From Panicum virgatum (lineage: Eukaryota; Streptophyta; Magnoliopsida; Poales; Poaceae): 64,000 nucleotides of DNA. Made by a program: the position numbers and the translations under genes. The notes beneath the pieces were generated by a model. That model was not told the origin of the DNA. It did no database searches and saw nothing but the letters and a program-made list of their open reading frames with translations. The stretch is taken from positions 35,175,954-35,239,953 of the forward strand of contig NC_053139.1 of the NCBI RefSeq assembly GCF_016808335.1, written 5' to 3'. Of this stretch, positions 55,538 to 64,000 are shown piece by piece (the first letter of the stretch is position 1; each line of letters opens with the position of its first letter).

Positions 55538-58500
55538 TGTAACACCCGGTTTATTAAAGGACATAAACCGAGCAATCATATATGTGCCAGGATCAAGTCA
55601 CACGTATATACAACAGAATGAACAATATATCAGAACACATATCACGTAAAAAGATATAATAAAGTAAATACGAATGTTATTTATTATATTAATGACAAAA
55701 TGTCTGGTACAGAGTATGCGGAGGCGTAAAACAGGTACGGAACTCGGAAGCTAGGCGCCACAGGGACGTCGACTGGGAGACGAATGCCTAGAAGTCCTCG
55801 TACTCCTGGTAGCTCTGAGTGAACTCCCTCGCGTCGGCAAGAACTGAGCAGCAGTAGAGTATCCCCAAAAAGAACAAGAGAAAAAGAGTAGAGTAGGCAA
55901 GAGTGAGTACACAACTTGTACTCAACAAGTATAACACAAACTATGAGGCTCTAAGGTTGGCTGACTTAACTGCATTAGCTTTTAAGTCTTGGCAAAATTT
56001 TATTAAAGCTAATTACTACAAGTTGATGATTTACCATAAACCCAGTTACATAGTAATTAATCAAAATTAATTATGAACTACTAAGAACCAAACCAAACCA
56101 CCAAGGTAACCCCACTAATCAAAAGGAGGATCCGGGCCGCTCATAACCGTGAGCACGGCTAGTATACCAGTTTTACACTCTGCAGAGGTTGCACATCCTT
56201 ACCCCCAAGTCGTGAGTTACACTAGTTGTTCATCACACTTCCTTAGGTGAGATGACTAGCAAACACACTACGAGGCCGTTACAAAGAATCTCGTTGGTAA
56301 GGCGTAACCGCGAAGAGTTGGATCAGCGACGATGGGCCCACCTCACGGGGGTACAAGACACGGAGCACAGACCAAGCCGGAGGAGCAGGGACCATTGAAG
56401 CTTACCACCCTTGCCCCGCAGGTAAGTTACTCCAAACCAAAAAGACCTAATTAGTAAGCCAAGACCGTCCCATTCCAGTCTTGTGGTTGCGAGATTGTCC
56501 CAGGTTGTCGCTCTAACGACGTACGGTCCTTATGGAGAGTAGCTAGCACAAAACACAGTGCGAGCCCCCTAAACCAAGTTTCTAGAAAAACCAATTTTTA
56601 ACGAGACGTGAGCCACTCAAGCAGGCCACTCCCAGAATTAAGTTGTATATGCCATTAATCAAATTAATTAAAAAGGACCAAGTGTGTTATAGCACAGCAA
56701 CCTAGCACAACTAACCAAAATGCAACCCAAGGGATATATATAAAGGATATAAAGTGGCTAGGAAAATCCTTATAGGCATACAATATTAAAATGCAGTATG
56801 AAATTGTATTTAAAAGCGATAGGTGGTGTTCATGTTATACTTGCCTTCCTCAAAGTTCTCTTGCTGCTCAAACTGCTCAGAAGATGGCTCCTGGTACTCC
56901 TCCGAAGGATCAACGTCTACTCATGATCGCAACGCCAAAAACAAGTCCAGCACATACACATACATGCAAATAAGAGCGAACACTAAGAAACAGTACAACA
57001 ATACATAAAATCAGTGAACAAAACTAAGCTAGAACTATTCTACGCATTACAACGATCGCGTGGACATAAAGAACACCTAAAACGGAGCTAGAACGTGAAA
57101 ACTAGGCTTAAAACAAGGTCTAGGGGTTTTTCTGCAAGAAAAACTAAGTTTCCAGGAATTTTCTGCAAAAATCAGGGACCTATACATAATTAAACCTTCG
57201 GTCTGGGGTTTAGACTGCAAAACCACACGTCCAGGGATGGCGGACATGATTTTACAGAAGCTCAGGGTCTAAAACATAAAAGCAGGGGCGGATTTGGAAT
57301 TTCTTTTCGACTGAGAAGGACTGCGGGTTCATTCAGTGGAAACCCAGGGAATCTTTAGAAAACAGGCCGGCCGAAACGGTATGCACGGATCTCGGCCGTT
57401 GGATTGAGATCGAAGGGCTCTGGATGAAGGGGTATGTTTGATCTAATCAGGGCCGCCGCTTCCAGATCGGGCGGCCAGGGAGAGTTGGGCGCGCGGGGCG
57501 GCGGCGATCAGTCGCCGGCGAGCTATTCCGCGGTGGCGCGCGGCAAAATTCGCCGGACTTCACTAATTCCGGCGTTCTGTGGGCTAAATCGACCCGGTCT
57601 TGGGTCTGGGGTGATCAGCGCTTCATGCATGATCCACCTGTGGCCTAAGCTGGGCTCGGGGAGGCCTGGAGCGGCGGGTTCGATGGCGGTGGCAGCTCTG
57701 CACGGCGGCGCTCGCCAGAGCGCACGCACTGGGCGGCTTTGGGGCTCGGATCTGGGTGCTGGGGGTTCTGGGTGCGTGCACAGAGCCAAAGCACACCTAG
57801 GCAGGGTTCGTGTGTGGCTGGGCTGCACTGCAGAGGGCTCGCCATGGCGAGGTAGCGCCGGCGCGGTGGCGGAATGCCGGCGTGCGTCGCTCTGGGTGCT
57901 GACGCGAGCTACGGCTACGGGAACTTGCGCAAAAGGAAGAGGAGGTCGGGGTGTAGCTCACCGAGGGCTCGGGACGGCAAATGCGTGACGCAGGGAGGCC
58001 GGCGTTGAGGTCCGGCGGCGAGGGTTGCCACTGCGCACGTGGACAGGTTGCTGCAGAGGTTCTCCAGGCTCCTGGGCGTCACGGGTCGATGCGTGGGGTT
58101 CCTGTGATGGAGTCACGGGGGTCAGGACGGCCGGAGGGTCAACGGCGGCGAGGAATCGGGGTGGCTGGCCGAGATCACATGTGGTGGCGTTCGGGCGAAA
58201 ATCTCGGCGAGGCGCGGCCGAGCTTGGGGTCAACGGGTTCGGGGATGCTCCTGGTGGATTGGCGAAGACGTTGCGTGGGCTGGTCGAGGTTGGGGTGCGG
58301 CAGAGCGGCGTGGCCGCGGTGGCGCAGAGCCTCTGCACTGCGGGGTGGCATGCAGCGGGTGGGGCTAGGTTTTCCTAGTGGCAGCCGCGGGGTGGAGAGG
58401 GCGCAGGGGTGCGGGGCGGTTTAAACAAGGGCCCGGCGATCTCGGCGTGTGGGTTGGGAAGGCAGGTGGCGAGATTTGAGGCGGGGAAGGAGGGCGAGGC

Positions 58501-59143
58501 GGAGCGGAAATAGCGGGGTCGGGCGCAATGAGGAAGAAAGAAAGGAAGAGGAAGGTGCTGACGGGCTGGGGCCGCGGTGTCAGTCTCAGAGCGAGCGTGG
58601 AACGGGTGAGCGCGTGCGGCTGCGGGCGAACGGGCTGACGCGTGGGTCCGCCGTGTCCGCGGTCGGAGTGCGCACGCGGGCTGAAGCTGGTCAGCGGATC
58701 GGTGAGGAAGGCGAGCTGGGCCGCGTGCTGGGCCATGTGCGGGGGCGTGGGAAGGCGGGCCGCAGAGAGGAGGTTGAGCTGGGCTGGGGTCTGGCGCTAC
58801 AGGCTGAGCGGGGAAAGGGAAAGGAAGGTCGTGGGCTGGGCCGATGCTGGGGTTTGGGCCGGTTTGGGTTTCCTGTTTTCTGGATTTTCCTTCTCTCTTG
58901 TTTTCCAAACACACTCAAACTAATTTGAATTCAAACTAATTTGAATTCAAGCTCCTATGCACTCAAACAAAGAAAACTTATGCACCAGCATGAATGCAGA
59001 GACAAGTTGAACCTAAGATAAATTTTAATTACTTGTGAAAGAAAATTGATTTAAATGCAAGGCTAAGCATATAAACCTTAGAAAATTAAATAAAGCCAAT
59101 TAAATTTATTATTAAATACTAAAATTTAAATTAGAGTGTTACA
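55538..59143 (-). repeat. Shared middle LTR of the tandem array
   Basis: It starts TGTAACACTC (59143) and ends GGGTGTTACA (55538), about 3.6 kb. A GC-rich leader lies at about 58900-57420, with a TATA-like TTTAAA near 58420 on the minus strand. The long GC-rich frames at 57434-58928 are part of this LTR and not genes. A further upstream GC-poor part contains AATTTGAATTCAA repeats near 58920-58950. Confidence 0.85.
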
Positions 59144-59155
59144 AATCCTACCCCC
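59144..59155 (-). other. Polypurine tract, array unit 2
   Basis: GGGGGTAGGATT before TGTAACAC, identical over 11 bases to the tract of the gypsy element at 5134-5144. Confidence 0.8.
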
Positions 59156-59213
59156 TTACAGGAATCTCATCCCGAGATTCTGGGCTGGCTAGCAAAGAGA
59201 AACAAGGATGAGA

Positions 59214-59972
59214 TTAAGCTCTACGCACACCTGGTATCACCTGCTGCTGATCCTGATCATTCTGGGCACCCTGCTTGGAGCAGTTCCCGGAAATAAGGTG
59301 GGCCTCGTCACCACTGGTACGCGGGATTGGTGAAAGGTCCTGGACTGGTGCTACCGGTGACATGTGATCCTGTGGACAACTTTTGGCATAATGACCTTTT
59401 TGCCCGCATTGGTAGCACATGCACCGGCGGTGAATAGCGCTACTTGGTTGACCTCCCTGTGAACTTAACATCCCATCTTGCATTATTTCCGCTGCTTGCT
59501 TTTTGGACTCCTTGCGACCGCGTGGCTGAATCGCATTCATAGTGATAGTCAACCCATCCACATAATCATAGAGTGCTTGGTTCTTGACCTGTGTATCTCT
59601 AGAGCACTTAGGATCCTTTCTCTTCTGGATGGTCTGTAGCTCATCGACCGATGGGGAGTCAAGGAAAAGGGAATCCTCTGCTAGCTGCTCTTGATGAGAC
59701 ATCTTTCTCTTTGTACTGGAGAACAACCTCTAGTTCCTCCTAGTTGTTGCTTCATCTTCAGTCGCACGAACTTGACGACAAGGAACGCCATAGAATTGGC
59801 AACACGGGCAAGCTTTCTCACCATTCTTCGGGTGGTACGTTGTTTGCGACGACTGATCTTGTACCGTTATCGGCTGCTCCACGGAAACTGTTGCATGAAC
59901 ACCATCATCCACTGCACTGTCTCCAAGGACTTTTTGTTTTACCGACATCTGAGCTGGGATAAAAGGAAGCAT
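59214..59972 (-). pseudogene. gag-like protein, array unit 2, stopped
   Basis: A close copy of the unit 1 frame with the same cysteine-rich stretch and CCHC knuckle (CYQCGQKGHYAKSC). TAG at 59727-59729 replaces CAG present in unit 1. The two copies therefore show directly a C-to-T change that created a stop. The start also differs slightly (MLPFIPAQMS). Confidence 0.8.
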
Positions 59973-60752
59973 AGATTGGTAAGGTCAAAGAAGAGAGAAA
60001 ACCCCACTATGTAACGTTCTATCTTATTTAGACGACACTACCCATGCATCACTGCTGCTAACTCCAGATAGGTGTTATATAACTCCGAAAAAGGGAGCTA
60101 TAGCATAACTCTTCTGCCTCGTCCGAGAGATTCTCAAATTCTCATGTACTATCTGTAGGCCGGAGTGTCACATCCCTACCCCCTTACAGAAACCGATGAC
60201 CTCGTCGGTGAATCCCTGGATATCACATCCTTTTCGCACTATCCTTCTTCTCAACAAGCGAAACAGGAGAAACCCAAGGCATGATAAGGTAGAGGGAACA
60301 GAGTGTATGGTTTTACCCCCAACGATCTAACTCATTTTATTACTTAATTCAAATTTAACTTAAGAGCCGATTTACATTTGAACAAGTTCAACAGCTAAAC
60401 TATGCAATCAACCAAAAAAATCCAAATCAAACATGTTGCATAAAGACAAGCATCCAAAAGTTCACACTTTAGTCGAGTTTAGCACACGACTTGACTAACA
60501 CAATGCGTCGCAGAACGTTCTATCGTGCTATTATAAAGGGTCGTTTAGCTTACACCTATTATGGTCAGTCGACTTACTTCAGGCCAAAATCTACGGAAAC
60601 TATTCTATAGAGAAAAGTCAAGGCAAGACGAGTAAAAATCTTAGAATTCAAGGAATATAATAGCAAAATAGTTTCAGCAGACAAGGCTTAGAGAGAAGAA
60701 GACCTAAAACTCGACCAGTCCTACCTAGGCTTTTGTCCTACAGTCGATATAG

Positions 60753-60763
60753 CTCTGATACCA
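60753..60763 (-). other. Primer-binding site, array unit 2
   Basis: TGGTATCAGAG (with a following C) three bases after the LTR end, complementary to initiator tRNA-Met. Confidence 0.85.
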
Positions 60764-62277
60764 CTCTGTAACACCCGGTTTATAAAAGGACATAAACTGA
60801 GCAATCATATACGTGCCAGGATCAAGTCACACGTATATACAATAGAATGAACAATATATCACAGCACATATCACGTAAAAAGATATAAAAAAGCGAATAC
60901 GAATGTTATTTATTACATTAATGACAAAATGTCAGGTACAGAGTATGCGGAAGTGTAAAACAGGTACGGAACTCGAAAGCTGGGCGCCACAGGGATGTCG
61001 ACTGGGAGATGAACGCCTAGAAGTCCTCGTACTCCTGGTAGCTCTGAGTGAACTCCCTCGCGTCGGCAGGAACTGAGCAGCAGTAGAGTATCCCCAAAAA
61101 GAACAAGAGGAAAAGAGTAGAGTAAAAAGAGTGAGTAGACAACTTGTACTCAACAAGTATAACACAAACTATGAGGCTCTAAGGTTGGCTGAGTTAACTG
61201 CATTAGCTTTTAAGTCTTGGCAAAATTTTATTAAAGCTAATTACTACAAGTTGATGATTTACCATAAACTCAGTTACATAGTAATTAATCAAAATTAATT
61301 ATGAACTACTAAGAACCAAACCAAACTACCAAGGTAACCCCACTAATCAAAAGGAGGATCCGGGCCGCTCATGACCGTGAGCACGGCTAGTATAACAGTT
61401 TTACACTCTGCAGAGGTTGCACATCTTTACCCACAAGTCGTGAGTTACACTAGTTGTTCATCACACTTCCTTAGGTGAGATGACTAGCAAACACACTACG
61501 AGGCCGTTACAAAGAATCTCGTTGGTAAGGCATAACCGCGAAGAGTTGGATCAGCGACGATGGGGCCCACCTCACGGGGGTACAAGACACGGAGCACAGA
61601 CCAAGTCGGAGGAGCAGGGACCATTGAAGCTTACCACCCTTGCCCCGCAGGTAAGTTACTCCAAACCAAAAAGACCTAATTAGTAAGCCAAGACCGTCCC
61701 ATTCCAGTCTTGTGGTTACGTGGTTGTCCAAGGTTGTCGCTCTAATGACGTACGGTCCTTATGGAGACTAGCTAGCACAAAACACAGTGCGAGTCCCCTA
61801 AACCAAGTTTCTAGAAAAACCAATTTTTAACGAGACATGAGCCACTCAAGCGGGCCACTCCCAGAATTAAGTTGCATATGCCATTAATCAAATTAATTAA
61901 AAAGGACCAAGTGTGTTATAGCGCAGCAACCTAGCACAACTAACCAAAATGTAACCCAAGGGATATATATAAAGGATATAAAGTGGCTAGGAAAATCCTT
62001 ATAGGCATACAATATTAAAATGCAGTATGAAATTGTATTTAAAAGTGATAGGTGGTGTTCATGTTATACTTGCCTTCCTCAAAGTTCTCCTGCTGCTCAA
62101 ACTGCTCAGAAGATGGCTCCTGGTACTCCTCCGAAGGATCAACGTCTACTCACGATCGCAACGCCAAAAACAAGTCTAGCACATACACATACATGCAAAT
62201 AAGAGCGAACACTAAGAAACAATACAACAATACATAAAAACAGCAAACAAAACTAAGCTAGAACTATTCTACGCGTT

Positions 62278-63686
62278 TGTAAGGATCACCGGGGTGTCCG
62301 ATCCTAGAGGGGGAGGGGGTGAATAGGGTCGCTAATCGGTTTTTAACCTAGGGCTCAATCTATTTGCACAAGATAAATCTAACACGTCCTACACATGCTA
62401 GTTATGACTAAGGTTTATCTATGCTACTCTCTACTTACCCCTTAAAAGACTTGCAACCTATAGCCAATCCTAATCAAACTAACTAGGAAAGTAAAGGCAC
62501 ACAAGATAGAGTAAATGCGGAAACGTAATACGGTAAGTAAAGAGGTAAGTGCAAGAGGGATGCAAACTCCCGAGTAGACACGGTCATGTAACGTGGTTCG
62601 GCACAAACGCCTACGTCCACGGGACACCGAGACTCTTCTGATCACCGTCTTGCACTACGCCACCAAGGCGATGCCGGCAAGCAAAGGCAAGTGCCCACAA
62701 GACACCGAGTCTCGTGCACCGCCACCGTCTCTCTCGGTCACCCGGCCGAAATCCACTACGGAGCTTCTCCACCAAGGAGGGGGTCTCCTCTTCCCCCGCA
62801 CAAAGTGTCGTTGCCACTCCACACCAAGTCGGAGGGTCACACGACGGATCACAAGGATTGCTTGCCGCATCAAGACTTCTCTCAAGGGAGCTCTCGCAAG
62901 AACTAAACCCTATTACAAGCACTAAGCACTCTCACAAGTGTGCTTAAGCCTATATGATGTACAATGATGTTCTAAGGTGGTTGGAGATGATCTTTGGCTC
63001 TTGTATACTTTCTTGGTCTCCAGCACACTCAAATGAGCCGTGGGGTGGCATATATATAGCCCACACACCCCAAACTAGCCGTTGGAAAAAGGCTGACAAA
63101 AAGTGCTATCACCGGTTAAACCGATGCTCCCATTTTTGTCATCACCGGTTTAACCGGTGAGTGCATTTTCCAACTAGCCGTTATACTTCAACGGCTACCT
63201 CAATCGACCGACGTAATCAACCGGTGAATGTAAAATAAACGTCGGTTCAACCGGTGAGTGTAACTTCTTCACCTTCCATGGAAAACCATCCTTCTGGACA
63301 ACTGCACCGATGTGTTTGACCGGTTATACATCGGATCAACCGGTGTATGTGTTTTTCCTGGTCTTCATCTGCCAATGCACCGACGTATGTATTTTCTTCA
63401 ACATCGGTTTAACCGGTGAGTGTATCTTCAGTTTCCAGCTTCTGGACAATTACACCGGCGTGTGTCTTTTCCTTATCATCGGTTCAACCGGTGTATTGAA
63501 TTTCTTCACGGTCTCTTCGATTCTTGTCCTTTGGGCCTAGCTACGCCTATCTTCTCTTTGTCATCACTTGAACCTAAAAGCCTGAGAATGGTCATCTTAA
63601 CAATCATATTAGTCCAAGTGTTGTGTGTGTCATCAATCGCCAAAACATTATATTGAAATATGGCATGAGAGACCATTTTCGCTACA
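62278..63686 (-). mobile_element. Solo LTR, copia (SIRE/Maximus-like) type
   Basis: On the minus strand it begins TGTAGCG and ends GATCCTTACA. GC(A/G)TT flanks both sides (62273-62277 and 63687-63691), and the undamaged site in the middle LTR reads GCATT once. Features typical of this LTR type are an ATGACACACACAAC start region, a TATA box (CTATATATAT near 63050) and an end rich in CCCCCTCTAGG. It is 1.41 kb with no coding capacity. The superfamily call rests on overall resemblance. Confidence 0.8.
63105..63495. repeat. Clustered AACCGGT(G) palindromic words in the copia-type LTR
   Basis: About ten copies of ACCGGTTNAACCGGTG-like words, separated by 25-50 bp, lie upstream (minus sense) of the LTR TATA box. 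Several are near-palindromic. Their position suggests promoter elements. Confidence 0.75.
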
Positions 63687-64000
63687 GCATTACAACGATC
63701 GCGTGGACATAAAGAACATCTAAAACGGAGCTAGAACGTGAAAACTAGGCTTAAAACAAGGTCTAGGGGCTTTTCTGCAAGAAAAACTAAGTTTCCAGGA
63801 GTTTTCTGCAAGAACCAGGGACCTATATGTAATTAAACCATAGGTCTAGGGTTTATACTGCAAAACCACACGTCCAGGGAAGGCGGACATGATTTTACAG
63901 AAGCTCAGTGTCTAAAACATAAAAGCAGGGGCGGATTTGGAATTTCTTTTCAACTGACAAGGACTGCGAGTTCATTCAGTGGAAACCCGGGGGCTCTTTA

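Larger units (their letters stand above)
53918..64000 (-). mobile_element. Tandem array of a gag-only LTR retrotransposon
   Basis: On the minus strand the order is LTR (from beyond 64000 to 60767), internal region 2 (60766-59144), LTR (59143-55538), internal region 1 (55537-54041) and an LTR remnant (54040-53918). The middle LTR serves both units. Such LTR-internal-LTR-internal-LTR arrays arise by unequal recombination between LTRs. Each internal region has a primer-binding site, one gag-like frame and a polypurine tract, and no pol. It is therefore non-autonomous. Confidence 0.85.
60767..64000 (-). repeat. Upstream LTR of the tandem array, runs off the window
   Basis: It matches the middle LTR from its end (GGGTGTTACA at 60767) outward and is interrupted by the copia-type solo LTR at 62278-63686. 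It continues beyond the window edge. Confidence 0.85.

Noticed and set aside
57434..58928. GC-rich frames on both strands
   Set aside because: Part of the shared middle LTR between its start and end; no domain.

Overview
The window looks like nuclear DNA of a grass, most likely a panicoid cereal relative. The evidence is CT- and GC-rich leaders, spliced genes with GT-AG introns, Stowaway and Tourist MITEs, nested LTR retrotransposons, CACTA, Mutator-like (MULE) and hAT elements, and primer-binding sites matching initiator tRNA-Met. Species cannot be fixed from sequence alone. Almost everything here is transposable-element DNA. The only host gene family recognised with confidence is a head-to-tail pair of GDSL esterase/lipase genes on the minus strand, and both copies are broken.

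Layout, left to right. 1-956: GC-rich DNA with a minus-strand proline-rich open frame and a 26-base C run. 957-7712: a decayed Ty3/gypsy chromovirus (gag-pol, then a complete 3' LTR) inserted into the last exon of GDSL copy 1 (7713-8981). 9197-12055: a Stowaway MITE and a PIF/Harbinger-type 'Pack' element carrying an intron-containing piece of a membrane-protein gene. 13767-24217: GDSL copy 2. Its intron 2 holds a three-deep nest: a CACTA-like element (14823-23656) containing a plus-strand solo LTR (15324-23539, repeat GGTAC), which contains a minus-strand solo LTR (16112-19510, repeat ATATA). 24320-34982: a MITE at the copy 2 promoter, a second Pack-PIF element, a CACTA end, and a ~6 kb inverted-terminal-repeat element that contains a hAT element, which in turn contains a LINE tail. 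34983-36626: another solo LTR (repeat TATAC). 36910-45255: a CACTA element with TNP2-type and TNPA-like genes; the transposase 5' end is repeated four times in tandem. 45256-53917: a MULE carrying three genes: a MURA-like transposase, a plant mobile domain (PMD) protein and a GRF-type zinc-finger protein. The last has its own TATA box and is intact. 53918-64000: two tandem copies, minus strand, of a gag-only non-autonomous LTR retrotransposon sharing one LTR. The upstream LTR carries a copia-type solo LTR.

How the parts relate. The gag-only element has nearly the same polypurine tract and LTR start as the gypsy element at the left edge, so it may depend on that lineage's machinery. Many of the transposon genes are killed by in-frame TAG at expected CAG codons, or TGA at expected CGA codons. 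This fits deamination of methylated cytosine and suggests long silencing. The intact GRF gene is the main exception. No tRNA or rRNA genes and no CRISPR array were seen.
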